DNA of 64,000 bases from Pseudeuparius sepicola (taxonomy: Eukaryota; Arthropoda; Insecta; Coleoptera; Anthribidae). Below the pieces are notes generated by a model. That model saw nothing but the letters and a program-made list of their open reading frames with translations, was not told the DNA's origin and made no database searches. Where the stretch lies: contig OY987307.1 of assembly GCA_963920635.1 (NCBI GenBank), positions 13,717,735 through 13,781,734 on the forward strand, in the 5' to 3' direction. Shown here in pieces: positions 50,391 to 61,335 of the stretch (the stretch's first letter is position 1; each line of letters starts with the position of its first letter). Made by a program: the position numbers and the translations under genes.

Positions 50391-51538
50391 TTATCCGATG
50401 GGCCCTCCTCGTCCGATCCAACGGTTGGTGCATTGGTCGTCTAAAAGTGCACGAACAGGTCTCGCAAAATTGGCTGGTGCACCATCGTGCATAAACCACA
50501 TGTCATGCAGTATTTGTAGTGGCAAATTATCAAACAAAATATTTCTCAGAAAATCCAAGTATCGTTCAGCATTTAAATTTTCCGGCAGAATGTATGGTCC
50601 AATTAATCGATCTCCATAAACTCCTACCCAAACATTGATGGAAAACCGACGTTGGAAATTAAACCGCCGAACAGCATGCGGGTTTTCATCGGACCAAATG
50701 TGACTGTTGTGTCTAAAAAAACAGAAATTATAAATATTCACAATTTTGGCGAATGCGTTAGGATTTACATAGCCAATTTTATAATAAATAAAAAAGATAA
50801 TATGGAAGAGGAAAAGCTAAGTAAGTAAAAATGTACATACGTGTTTAAAACCCCAGCACGTGTGAAGCAGCATTCGTCAGTCCAAAGAATGTTGAAAATA
50901 AAGTTTGGGTCTTGGGCGATTCGATCACGTAGCCAAGTGCAGTAGGTCATTCTCACCGGAAAATCATTTGCTTCTAATGTACCTTTTGTATGTGATAAGG
51001 GTGAAGGCCGTTTTCCCTTAGAATCCCCCATGCCTGTCAATAATTTTATTGTTACATTTTAAATTTCATGTAGGTATTAGGTGCAAGCAAAGACAATTCC
51101 ATCAGATGGGATTGTCTTTGGTACAAGTAAGTTTTTTGGTTTTATTTTACTTGCCTTGTTCTAAGATATCCCCAATCTCCTTGCAATAGCTGTAGTGCTT
51201 ATGGAAGGTTGCTCTTCCACCAAATCAAGCACTGCCTCAACATCGTGCATATTCATTTGCCCTCCAGGTCCACCCCTTCGAGCTTGCAAAACACAAGTGT
51301 TTCGCAAACGTTGTACTATGTTCACGAACGTACGTGGGTTAGGCATATTTGCCCTATTGGGAAAACGAATACGGTATTCTGCAGCAGCTCGATGTGCACT
51401 TTCATTGCATATCCCGTACATTATGACCATGTCCGTTAATTCGGCGTAAGACGCTGAACGATTTACCGCGAAAACCAAGACAAAACGGGAAATAACGCGA
51501 GGATACATTCGCAAATGCCCTCCGTCGGCTACTAGCAA
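50391..51538 (-). pseudogene. Intron-containing Tc1/mariner-type transposase, broken
   Basis: Reverse strand. Exon 1 (51538 to about 51137) has the HTH region, with YAELTDMVIMYGICNESAHRAA and ARRLGIS, then an in-frame TAG where the family has Gln or His. Exon 2 (about 51036-50853) matches the family only after a frameshift and includes NDFPVRMTYCTWL and the first catalytic Asp in LWTDECCF. Exon 3 (about 50711-50391) continues HNSHIWSDENP, then SINVWVGVYGDRLIGPYILP and the second Asp in FMHDGAPANF, ending RWIGRGGPIG. Canonical splice signals flank the introns (CAC/GTATGT and TTTTTTTAG). The family's last catalytic box (SPDLTPLD-type) is missing. With a stop, a frameshift and truncation it is inactive. 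Confidence 0.8.
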
Positions 51539-51539
51539 A

Positions 51540-52640
51540 ACTAGTGTGAAGTGTCAGGCAGTATTAGAGATGCGACGTCGGACAAGATAAATGCTTCGAT
51601 TCGATACACATAGACAGACGTTTGGTCTTTGTATTGCAACGCGTTAAGAAATCACAGAATACTTTTTGTTTAGTTAAGTGAGATTTTCAATAAGTTTCCT
51701 TATAAAAATTATTTTTTGGAGACGCAATCAACTAATCTAACATTGACATCGATATCGATAATTATTACGCTCCAACTCTATTTGTTTATTCACCCATCTC
51801 TGATCATCATGTATGTCGGTTGTGCGCGCGCGAGCAAAAGAGAAGCGGTGCGCCGGACGGAGACGAAGTGGTCCGCCGTCCGCCCGCCGGGCGGGGAGTA
51901 GTCGAACCGAGGTGCCCGACGAGAAAGTAGGCGGGTTGACTTGACGCGGTGGAGAGCAGACGCTGAATACGATCGCTCGCCAGGCGGTCTGAGGCAACGT
52001 CAGCTGCCGCCCGAATATTCAAATATTCCTTGGTAGGAGGACAACAACAGCCCGGACGAGTTGTCCAAGTATTTTCATCGACTCCACCCGGCCGATACGT
52101 CGCTTAATTCATAGCGCCGAGGCTTCAGGAGAGGTTAGATGGTGGACAAGAATTCATCAGAGGAGCTGCGGAGGTATTAAGGGAGACGTCGTGTGGTGTC
52201 ACGCGGTACTCCGCTCTCCGCGAGACTATTGGTGATCGAAGTAGGACCGCAGGGACCGGTCCGGATACGAGCTCGAGACGAGTCTCGGGATTAATATCCT
52301 GTTTTCAAATTTCAAACTAAGGTAAGGGGAATCCGGGCGAACGGCGAACCACGGGTAAATCTAATAGCGCTGCAGCTGTACAGATTCAAATCGATTGTTA
52401 TTTATGTATTTTTTAATTTGTTTGAGTAAAAAGGTATTTTCATCGTTCCTAAAACAACGGCAACACCGCGTAAAATCACTTCCAGCTGACAGTACGTTCC
52501 GAAGCCATATTGGACAACCTAATTTTGGGCGGAGATTTACGGGGAAAATATGAGTTTTTACCCTTTTTTAAAGATCGTAAAAAAATCTAAAAAATTTTCT
52601 AAGTTTTCTTAAGCCACCCTGCGCGCGTGGTAAAATTGTT
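51540..52640. other. GC-rich non-coding stretch inside the mariner borders
   Basis: 51820-52330 is GC- and CpG-rich, with no long frame I believe. It ends in AACTAAG/GTAAGG, a good splice-donor form at about 52320, so it could be a 5' untranslated exon and promoter, either captured host sequence or another element's 5' end. The frames at 51737-51997 and 51807-52022 are arginine/proline-rich by-products of GC content. Confidence 0.35.
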
Positions 52641-52666
52641 TGAACTAAGTGATAGTTAACCCTGTA

Positions 52667-53289
52667 TATTATATATTGAATTTCTTGTTTTTTTATATTG
52701 ATAAGAAAATTCGTTTAAAATATCCACAAGGTTTCGCCTTTGTGCTAGGTGTATGTAATTTTGGAATATTGTTTTGTGTTTTGAATTTCATTAAATCTAT
52801 TTGCGAGTTTTTTTGATGGGAATTAATATTTTCTACAATTTTAGATTGTTTTTGGATTAATTGTGTAGACATATACATTTGAAAATTAACTTCTAAAACT
52901 GTTTTTTTGGTTAGATTTTAATAATTTGGTTAGATTTTAATAATTCATAACGTTGACCGTCGTTAGTATTCAGGGCGAAAAAGGTCATTTTTGTTCAGTG
53001 CCTGATAAATTTACAAGACCTCTTCTTTCCCGTTTATGCAAGTAAATTTCCGTAATTTTTATTAAGTTCAATAATAATTAAAAATATCCATGAAATTCCA
53101 ACTTCCAGCGATTTTTTTATTTAAAATCTGACACCTCAGAGTTAATCGGGATACCCTAGCTAAAGCCCCCATATACCAAACTTGAACAAAACTATACAGG
53201 GAGTTCTACTTAGCGGGGTGCATTTCCTGTTGTGGCACAGCAGCCACCTTAACTCATATGGACTTACCGACTGGCATGCTTCTGCAATT
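52667..53289. other. AT-rich spacer, no recognised gene
   Basis: The minus-strand frame 52878-52693 may belong to the decayed retroelement mentioned for 47.4-48.7 kb. A TATACAGGGAG motif lies at 53193. Confidence 0.35.
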
Positions 53290-53439
53290 TTGACAAACTT
53301 CAGAAAAGGAGGAGGTTATCAATTCGGTTGTATGTTTTTTTATGTTTGTTACCTCAGAACTCCGTCATTTATAAACCGATTTGGACATTTGTTTATTTGA
53401 AAGAGCATACCTACAAAATGTTCCCATTTATATTTTAAG

Positions 53440-54290
53440 ATTATTCTTTTTTAATAGAAGGGATTACCTTAGAGGTGGCCCCATTTAAATTTAAAGAAAA
53501 AATTCCACCGATTTCGATTATTCTCTTTTTATTAAAAAGCAGCACCTTAGAGGCGGTCCCATTTAAATTTATAGAAAAAAATCCACCCCTAAGGGTAGAT
53601 AAATAGGGGAGGAAAGTTCATATTGGACCGATTTGGATGATTCTTATTTTATTAGACATGGGTTACCTTAGAGGTGATCACATTTAACTTTGAAGAGAAA
53701 TTAAATTTGAAGAGAAAAATTTCAATCGTAAGGGTGGACAAATAGGGGATGAAATTTCATATTGAACCGATTTCGATGATACTTTTTTATTAGAAAGGGA
53801 GTACCTTAGAGGTGGCCCCATTTAAATTTGAAGAAAAAATTCCACCTCTAAGGGAGGACAAATGGGGGATGGAATTTCATATTGAACCGATTTCGATGAT
53901 TCTTTTTTTATTAGAAAGGGAGTACCTTAGAGGTGGCCCCATTTAAATTTAAAGAAAAAATTCCACCCCTAAGGGTGGAAAAATAGGGGATGTAATTTCA
54001 TATTGGACCGATTTCGATGATTCTCTTTTTATTAAAAAGCAGTACCTTAGAGGCGGTCCCATTTAAATTTAAAGAAAAAAATCCACCCCTAAGGATAGAT
54101 AAATAGGGGATGAAATTTCATATTGGACCGATTTGGATGATTCTTATTTTATTATAAAGGGGTTACCTTAGGGGTGGTCACATTTTAATTTGAAGAGAAA
54201 TTAAATTTGAAGAGAAAATTTTCAATCCTAAAGGTGTACAAATAGGGAATGGAATTTGATATTGGACCGATTTCGATAATTCTTAATAAT
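53440..54290. repeat. Minisatellite of about 120-bp units
   Basis: There are about seven units marked by TACCTTAGAGGTGGCCCCAT, AAAAATTCCACCCCTAAGG and GGACCGATTTCGATGATTC, starting near 53465, 53528, 53650, 53803, 53923, 54041 and 54163. Some units carry an extra 20-base internal duplication (TTAAATTTGAAGAGAAA). Confidence 0.8.
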
Positions 54291-54329
54291 TCACTAAAAA
54301 GTAAGAAATTAAAAAGATTTAACAAAAAA

Positions 54330-54745
54330 TATAAAACCGACTTCAAAAATTTGCCCGTATGCACACTCCACTAAAAAGTAAAGAAAATAACAAAAAATAA
54401 AACCGACTTCACAAATTTGCCCGTATGCACATTTCAACTAAAATTTTAGAAATATTTTTCTCTTTCTAAATTGAGTTATCTGTGGAGTCGGTGACAGTAA
54501 GTAATGATGTAGGATGTGATGTATTCATATCTAAATAGATTTAAATTCCTTGCCTTAACCGTCACCAAATCCAAAGATAACTCGATTTAGAAAGAGAAAA
54601 ATATTTCGAAAATTTTAGTTGAAATGTGCATACGGGCAAATTTGTGAAGTCGGTGTTATTTTTTGTTATTATTATTTTTTTAATTTTTAGTGGAGTGTGC
54701 AATGTGTGCATACGGGCAAATTTTTGAAGTCGGTTTTAATTTTTT
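54330..54745. repeat. Large inverted repeat (arms about 170-180 bp)
   Basis: The left arm contains ATAAAACCGACTTCAC, AATTTGCCCGTATGCACATT and TTTTTCTCTTTCTAAAT. The right arm mirrors them as ATTTAGAAAGAGAAAAA, AATGTGCATACGGGCAAATT and GTGAAGTCGG. The left arm also has a tandem repeat of the CCGACTTC-to-CACTCCACTAAAAAG segment. The spacer is near 54485-54580. Confidence 0.8.
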
Positions 54746-54839
54746 TGTTAAAAACTTTTTTGATTTAGTTCGTTTATAGTGTCCGGGGCGTTTTTGATAT
54801 GGGCGATTGATGACCCCAAAAAATTAAGTACTTTGAGAT

Positions 54840-55015
54840 GGAGCACAGAAAGACACCCTGCATATTTTTTTATTGGATCTTTGCACACTAACAGAGTGGT
54901 CCTGTTGGCCATTCAACTGTTTTGAGGGGATTCCATGTCAAACTTGAATTGCCAGATGCCTTTAAATTTCCTATTTTTGCTCAACTTTGACTCCCTCTAT
55001 GTATATATATGCTGT
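54840..55015 (+). repeat. Dispersed repeat similar to 12335-12520
   Basis: Both contain a GCCAGATG...TTTAAA...CTCAACTTTG block in the same order. Non-coding. Confidence 0.5.
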
Positions 55016-55029
55016 TAAAATTTGGTAGA

Positions 55030-55505
55030 TATACAGGGTGTTCCTAAATATCATGTACATACGGAAGGGGTAATTCTTTGGCCCATTTTAAGAAAAAAAC
55101 TTCATATGAACGTATGTCGTAAACATCCTAACTTTTGAAGTTCATTTTTTTAAATTGAATTTTGGCTACATCTCCCGAAATAATTAAGCTGCTGAACTGA
55201 AATTTGGCACTGCTATGTTTTTGGGGATGGAGAATAAGCTGAAAGTGTCAATTTCACCGTATCTCATAGAGGGCGCCACTTGCGCTGTTTTTTGATCAAG
55301 CTTTTACGCGTAACTTTTTTGAGGTTATCTTTTTGGTCCTGCAGGTCCATCATTTTAGTGCATCTTTTCATTCTGCAAGAAAAAGGTACTCTTGTTTCAT
55401 AACGATTAAATCAACCGTTTGCTTTGAAATTGCCAAAACGTTCTCCAAAACACCTGTTGATTCCAATACTCGAAACATAAAATTTTCACCTACTGCTTTC
55501 AAATG
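55030..55505 (+). repeat. Dispersed TATACAGGGTG repeat, copy 2
   Basis: It starts TATACAGGGTGTTCC. The part from 55140 onward is similar to 8770-9115, including GGGGATGGAGAATAAGCTGA and GAGGGCGCCACTTG. No coding capacity. Confidence 0.7.
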
Positions 55506-55684
55506 TTAGTATTCAAAGTCTTTGAATATTTGTATAAGTATTCAAAGTCTTCGAATACTTATACAAATAATATAATTATTATAATTTTTTTACTAAATAT
55601 TTAACAGAAACAAACTAGACAGTAAAAACTAGGCAGTAAAACGTTAATATACTTACAATTTAAAATCATCAATCTTATTTCTGA

Positions 55685-55721
55685 GCCCTGATGAAGATTA
55701 TACATCAATCGAAACGTTGGC
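55685..55721 (+). ncRNA. Hammerhead-ribozyme-like motif 3
   Basis: The order is stem I GCC (55685-55687), CTGATGA core, one extra A, stem II GATT with loop ATACATC and AATC, GAA, a two-base-pair stem III ACGT, T as the cleavage-site base, and GGC closing stem I. It has the same unusual one-base insertion between the core and stem II as motif 1. It lies in an AT-rich dispersed repeat and probably comes from another Penelope/retrozyme-type unit. Stem III is too short to fold as a monomer, so activity as a dimer would be required. Confidence 0.4.
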
Positions 55722-55800
55722 GAAGAAATAGTGTTAATAGCGTTTTGGCCCTTTTCCCAACTAAACTAAACCAAAAAATATTATAATTTTATTTTTTGTG

Positions 55801-56340
55801 TATACAGGGTGTCCAGAAATTCGCCCTGCCATAATTTAGAAAGCGTGTTCTACGAACTAAAAAAATGAAAAAAGTTCCTATAAACATGGCCTCAAAAATG
55901 CCTCCTAATGGGGCTATAGCCCGCGAAAGGGGCAGTTTCACAAACGGATTTCTATAAATATTTCCACAACGAACAAAGATAAAATTCTGAAGTTTGGTAT
56001 GTGATGTAGGTACCTGTAAGATTTGACATTTACCGAGGTAGCCCCAGTTATACATTGTTAATCATAGGCGTCCCAAATGGGGGGTAGAGGAGTTAAAATT
56101 ACCCCAAACTTTTTTTCTATACTTTTTAAAAGATTTCTTTCGAAATTTTGAAATTTGAAGGTATTCTACGAAGAAAAGGTGCTCTTGTTGAACTTCGATA
56201 GCATGCATCGTTTTTGAGTAAACTCGTTTTGAAAATTTTTTGCAGAGTGCCATGAAAATGCCCATTAGAAATTAGCCTGCCATATTTTACGCACAGGGGT
56301 GGCTTTATCAACATCACATATGCATCAATAAAGGTCTCCC
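55801..56340 (+). repeat. Dispersed TATACAGGGTGTCC repeat, copy 3
   Basis: It starts TATACAGGGTGTCCAG and has two internally similar halves (blocks at about 55840-55930 and 56150-56260 share the pattern GTRTTCTACGAA...AAAA...TGGC/TGCC). Non-coding. Confidence 0.5.
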
Positions 56341-57611
56341 TGCGAACGGAAATCGGCGGATTATGGCGACTTTTTTACTGTAACTGCGTTATTTTATTTT
56401 TTTTTATTGTATTTTCACGTTTTGACGGCACCGCTTTTGGTAAATCGTAAAATGCCTAAAAAATCAGTCACAACGTGATACACATTCTTCTGATCTTGTT
56501 TTGCCGGCATTTTATCAATTTGCCTAAATTGGTGTAGTCATAACGAAAAATGCATTGTATGCTCGCGTTTTGCCGGCTTTTTATAAAATGCCTAGGAAGT
56601 TTATAAAAAGGCTAAATTCGCATTATGCCTACGACATATACACAAATTGAAATAAATGCTGAATTTGTATACGTTCGTACGTATAAGTATGCTACGTATA
56701 CCTACAGATTACAACAAATAAAATTTCTTCATTGAATTTTAGGCATTCCTATTTCTAAGAGAATGTTGATGAAAAACAAGTATTATGACCAGCCCTCAGA
56801 CGGGCCGCAAATGGTCCGGCTGACTATGCTAACATTCTTCTCGGCCGCAACTGGTCCGATTTTCGACTGGGTCGCAAGTGGTCCTGGCGCAAGTGGTCCG
56901 ACACCGTAACTGATGAATTACACAGGAAATTAAAGGAAAATGTCACCCTCAAAAATTTTCATGTGTCAAATCACAAAACGCAAATCGTTTCACTCAACGC
57001 TTAGGCCGAAGCACACGCTCTCAGTTCTCAGTCGAAGTGCACCGAGGCCCGCGGTGTTCGTGCATATACAGCGACAAATCCTCATATTCAGTTATCCTTT
57101 CTTATTAGTGTTTATCGCAATTCAGGTATTCATCATTTAATTTAAAAAAAAAGCTGGGGCAGTACGTAATTACTAGAGTAACCCAAATATGCAAGTTGAA
57201 ACCCTAAAAATATGCGCATAAATATGCAAATAATTTAGTGAAAATATGCAGGAAAATTTTGAAAATATGCAACTTAAGAAATACTTTAAAAATATAAATT
57301 TATTGTTTCATTTACAAATAAACATATATTTATAATGTATAGTATTACGTAGGCATTTATACCGTTGATCTTTTGCCTACCATAAAACGGTCATTATCCC
57401 TTTGACCATAAAAAATGCCTCAGGGACAGAGTAGGTATTTACCTGCAACCGTAATTCATAATATAAATACAATTTTAAGCAGGTATTTTTTTTATATTTA
57501 TAAAGATAGTTGTAAATATAATTGTATCAGCGTTGTATTAGTCTTGTCTTAGTGTTATAGTGTGGCGTTCTGGTGCTTGTGCTTTGTGCTGATAGTGGGC
57601 CATCTAGTGGC
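56341..57611. other. Spacer, no recognised gene
   Basis: It holds short repeats of GGTCCG/GGTCC separated by GCAA (56810-56905) and of ATATGCA (57188-57275). Coding potential is not convincing; the frame at 56940-57140 is unrecognised. Confidence 0.4.
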
Positions 57612-58755
57612 ATGTTCAGAAGAAAGCATTTATCTCTTGATGCTAAAGAAATAATTAAAAATATGTATCAATCGTTGCTGGCAAGAGGCCTTAATTTCAG
57701 AGATGCTTTAGCGGAGACGCCTGCCTTAACAAAAATACTCCTCTAACTTCGGTAAGGGATATAGTATTAAAACCTATTATTCCCAAAAAAAGCGCAGTGA
57801 CTCCGGCACAATAAGAAGTATTGACGAGTATGATGTGGATTTATTAAGAAGAAAGATTTACCAAATGTATGAAGAACAATCTGTACCCACCTTGGTTTCC
57901 CTAAAGAAGAGGCTGATCAACGACGAAACAAACATTTCTTGTGGTATTACGACCCTGAGAAAAATGCTGCTCAAAATGGGATTTAAATATCGCACAATTA
58001 ATAAAAGATTAATAAAAGACAATGGCGAGAATGGCGTTATCATTATCTAACAGCTATTACACAATATAGAGCAGAAAATCGCCCGATTATCTACATTGAC
58101 GAAACATGGTTTGATACCCATGACACTGCAAAAAATGGGATGGTTTGATTTTTCACAAAAATGTCAAACCAGGGCCCCTTCAAAGAAAGGCAAAAGAATT
58201 ACGATAATTCATGCAGGTTCAGAAAATGGGTTTGTTCCGAACTGTCTTTTGCTTTCAGCTAAAAACATAGCATTATCTTCCTTAGATTACCACCAAGACA
58301 CTGACGCAAAACTGTTTGAAGATTGGTTTGAACATCGTCTTTTGAAAAATATACCAAAAAATAGCATTATTGTAATAGACAATGCGCGTTATCATAGCAG
58401 GCAACTAAAAACAATCCCCAATTGTAGCAGTACTAAGGCGGAGATTCAACATTTCATGATAAATGATATTTATTTTGAAGAAAAATATAAAAAACAGGAT
58501 CTTTTGGAAGTCTTAAAAGCTTTAAAATTGTATAGGGAATACGTCTGTGACAAACTTGCAGCTGAAAATGGACATGTAGTGTTGCGTCTTCCCCCTTACT
58601 ACTGTATTTTTAACCCCATTGAGTTAATATGGCACCAATTAAAACCAAATATTAGAAGAAATAATATTTCTCCCACACTAAATATATCTGTAGTAGAATT
58701 AATAAAAAACGTAGTAAGTAACAACTCTGCGGACATTTGGAAAAACTGTATGTAA
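57612..58755 (+). pseudogene. IS630/Tc1-type DDE transposase, frameshifted
   Basis: The ATG at 57612 opens a frame with an N-terminal HTH-like part that stops at about 57746. It resumes in other frames at 57835 (RKIYQMYEEQSVPTLVSLKKR, then ISCGITTLRKMLLKMGF), then about 58030-58140 (YHYLTAITQYRAENRP and the first catalytic Asp in IYIDETWFDTH). It resumes again from about 58135 to 58755 (GKRITIIHAGSENGFVPN, the second Asp in IVIDNARYHSR and the catalytic Glu in FNPIELIWHQLKPNIRR). At least three frameshifts separate the pieces, but all DDE acids survive. It belongs to the DDE-3 fold family. TIRs were not found. Confidence 0.75.
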
Positions 58756-59044
58756 TTAAGGCGGAAGATTTAAGTATGTATTTTATTAAATTCTATATCG
58801 TACCTGTATAATTTAATATATTTAATAAAATATTATTATTCATTGTTTTGTATTTTCATTTAGTTTAGAATGTCTACTTATTTTAAAATAAAAATAAATA
58901 AATAATATCTCAATAATGTTAAAGCCGACCCTGCACCCCAGTAGGGAAGATTCGTTCGAAAATTCTGAAATTAGATCTTTCAGTTGGCAAAAATTCAATG
59001 GCGGCGAATTTCATCTCTTTTCGTTCCCTGCGCCTTGCCGTGCG
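58756..59044. other. Spacer with poly(A)-type signals
   Basis: AT-rich 3' flank of the transposase relic, with several AATAAA motifs (58827 onward). No gene. Confidence 0.4.
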
Positions 59045-59520
59045 CAATAGCAAAGTTTATAGAATAAAATAGAAGTTGGGTCACTCGAGCCGGCGGCCGA
59101 CATCAAAGGCAGCGCCGAACACGTGTTTCGCAGAGGGTTACTGGCGGGTTACTGCATGGTATACCGTACTTTCACCGTTTTAGTAGACATAGCCATGGCT
59201 GCGCGGCGCGCCGCCGTGTATTCGGCTAGGTTCGTCAGTCGTTGGCGGGGGGCGGGGCGTGTTTTTTGCTCGCAAAACTCGACTGATAAGCGGTGCGGGA
59301 CTACTGTGTACTCCCCCCGCCAACGACTGACAAACCTAGCTGGACGCACGGCGTCTCGCACCCTATTCCCCTATGTCTACTAAACCGGTGAAAGTACTGT
59401 ATGCCCGGGTATATACGAAGCGAACCGTCGACGAAGGCGACTCTCTTTGATGTCCGATTTATAAAGGTGCCACACCGAGTGCGCCAACTTATATTTTTAT
59501 TCTATAAACTTTGGCAATAG
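59045..59520. mobile_element. Nested GC-rich foldback element
   Basis: Outer arms: CAATAGCAAAGTTTATAGAA at about 59045-59064 pairs with the reverse complement at 59501-59520. Inner arms: 59155-59256 (ACTTTCACCGTTTTAGTAGA through TCAGTCGTTGGCGGGG) pair with 59310-59405. The inner loop is the GC-rich 59257-59309. The two frames crossing it on opposite strands simply mirror each other. Non-autonomous hairpin element. Confidence 0.75.
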
Positions 59521-61129
59521 GGCCAAAAGCGGTATATGTTAATATACAGGTATGTGGTCGTGCTGCGCCTAAAAATTACGGCGAAATTGTCACGGAAGCA
59601 TCATGACTATACGACGGATATCGGTCGTATATTCACGAGCCAGAAGAAGGACGGGAGTTGTGACGTAGGGCCGAACATTCGCTGAACAAACTATATGTGC
59701 TCCTCTGCCGTTAGAGATACAGGGTTGCCGTTTGTTTTGATTGTAGGCAGATATGAAGAGGAGAAAAATGGACGACAAAAATTTTTCATGCCCACTTCCA
59801 TTTTCTCACAAGAAGTGCTTTTTTTTGTCTTTAGAGAAGAAAAAAATTCCATGGCCTACTCGATTTCGCACAACTTTTTTATGCCTCAAGATAGAAAGAC
59901 AGAACAACGTTCGTTAGGTGCAGGAGGTAAAATGACCCTGCGCCGAAAAAATTTTCCCATGGCCTACCCTGATCCTTCGGAGGTGAATAACTTTCTTAGT
60001 AGTAGAGATAGAGACTTCCGTTTTTTTATCGGCCCTATATGACAAGGAGAAAAATGTCCACGGCACACTCAGTTTTCTCAGAACAGATACAACTTTTTTG
60101 TTTGGCGAGATAAAAATTTCGTTCCAGCGGCGATCGAATACGTGGAGGAAAGGAAGGAAAACGACGTGAAGAAAAATTTCCCCGCCTACTTGATTTTAGA
60201 GAAAACAACGAAAACTTTTTTATTTTCAGAGATAGAAAAAAAAAACGAAAAATGCAATCACACTCTCTCGAAACACCATGTATATTTTATCTGAAAAAAA
60301 AATTTTTTCCGCCTACTGGAGTACTTTTCTGTAGACAAACAGTTTGAAGGTTCAGTAAAATGTCCCGTTTGTAGAAGTTCATTTGTTTCATAGCCACCTT
60401 TAGTTTATTACAAATTCAAATAACTTAATTATTAGAAAAACTATTTTCTGTCAGTCAAAATGTCACTTGTGTCATCGTTGGCTTCAGTAAATCGAGGATA
60501 ATCCCAAACATAAATAATATACAAAGTGTCCTATTCAAAAAACAAATGTGAATGCCACTTCCGGTAAAACCGGAAGCGGACAAAATGCATTTATACGTCA
60601 AAAAGTGACATTTATAAAGTAACATCAACATGCCAAATTTCAAAATTTCATCTTAAAAAGAAGGGAAAAAAGTGGGGCGTACCCTGATTCAGTTCCACCC
60701 TCTATATGAATTTGATCTCGTATACCAAATTTGAAGCCGATATCTTCATACGTAACTACGGTCTTAAGAACATACCAACTTTTTTGCGGTAAATACTTGT
60801 CAATAAATTCTACCATTTATACCAATAAATTGTAGGATTTATTGGGGAATTTGTTGGGCTAAAATTGTTATTTGTAAAACAGGCCTTAATAAATGGAGTA
60901 TTGTGCGTAGGCGTTTGTATAAACCTGCGGTGGTTTTAGCACGGCCACAACTGGCCACTCCTCAAGTTGGTGGCGCTCTGAGGTCGCTACTTCTTTAATT
61001 GAGTTTCTCGGGTATTCTTCAAAAATTTGATTCAGGATATATACTTTGTATTACACGAATATAATCTCCAATTTTTGCATCAACAGTTGCCAGTTCTCAT
61101 TGCATTTAAGAAGACCCTTGTGGTTTTAA
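59521..61129. other. Spacer with dispersed repeats
   Basis: 59700-60350 shows repeated phrases (GGAGAAAAATG, AAATTTTTCCC, GCCTAC, AGAGATAGA) suggesting a decayed tandem repeat of about 130-150 bases. 60530-60560 contains CCACTTCCGGTAAAACCGGAAG, a palindromic box known from insect dispersed repeats. No gene is seen. Confidence 0.45.
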
Positions 61130-61335
61130 CACGACGGAGCTCCATCACACAAAGCCAACATTGTAAAAGAATTTCTAAATAATGACTTTAGAAACAAATG
61201 GCTTGGGATAAATGGCCTCATAATATGGCCAGAAAAGCCTCCAGACCTAACTCTATTAGGTTTCTATTTATAAAAATTTCTGAAAAACCTTGTTTACAAA
61301 ATTCCATCCCGGAATATATATGATTTAATAAAAAA
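61130..61335 (+). pseudogene. Mariner-type transposase C-terminal fragment
   Basis: The forward frame from 61130 reads HDGAPSHKANIVKEFLNNDF, then NKWLGINGLIIWPEKPPDLTLLGFYL, a stop, then KFLKNLVYK. This matches the order of the second catalytic Asp box (HDGAP) and the final PPDLTxLxF box of Tc1/mariner proteins. The rest of the protein is absent upstream apart from scraps. Dead. Confidence 0.65.

Larger units (their letters stand above)
48695..52664 (-). mobile_element. Tc1/mariner-type transposon with 21-bp TIRs
   Basis: The left end CAGGGTTAACTATTACTTAG pairs with the right end, whose reverse complement is CAGGGTTAACTATCACTTAG, giving 21 bases with one mismatch. Both are flanked by TA (48693-48694 and 52665-52666), the superfamily's target duplication. 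Inside are a reverse-strand, intron-containing broken transposase and a later insertion (48755-50304). The region between the transposase start and the right TIR (51540-52640) is unusually long and GC-rich. Confidence 0.75.
53290..54760. mobile_element. Non-autonomous element with minisatellite core and terminal foldback
   Basis: The left part (GGAGGTTATCAATTCGG, 53311-53327) resembles the edge of a repeat common in insects. It is followed by the minisatellite (53440-54290) and then a foldback whose arms carry AAACCGACTTCAAAAATTTG and its reverse complement, ending TTGAAGTCGGTTTT near 54745. I take these as one element because the pieces often occur together in insect genomes (recalled), but the left boundary is uncertain. 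Confidence 0.5.

Noticed and set aside
59123..59383. Open frames on opposite strands with similar proteins
   Set aside because: They mirror each other because of the inverted repeat at 59155-59405; not genes.
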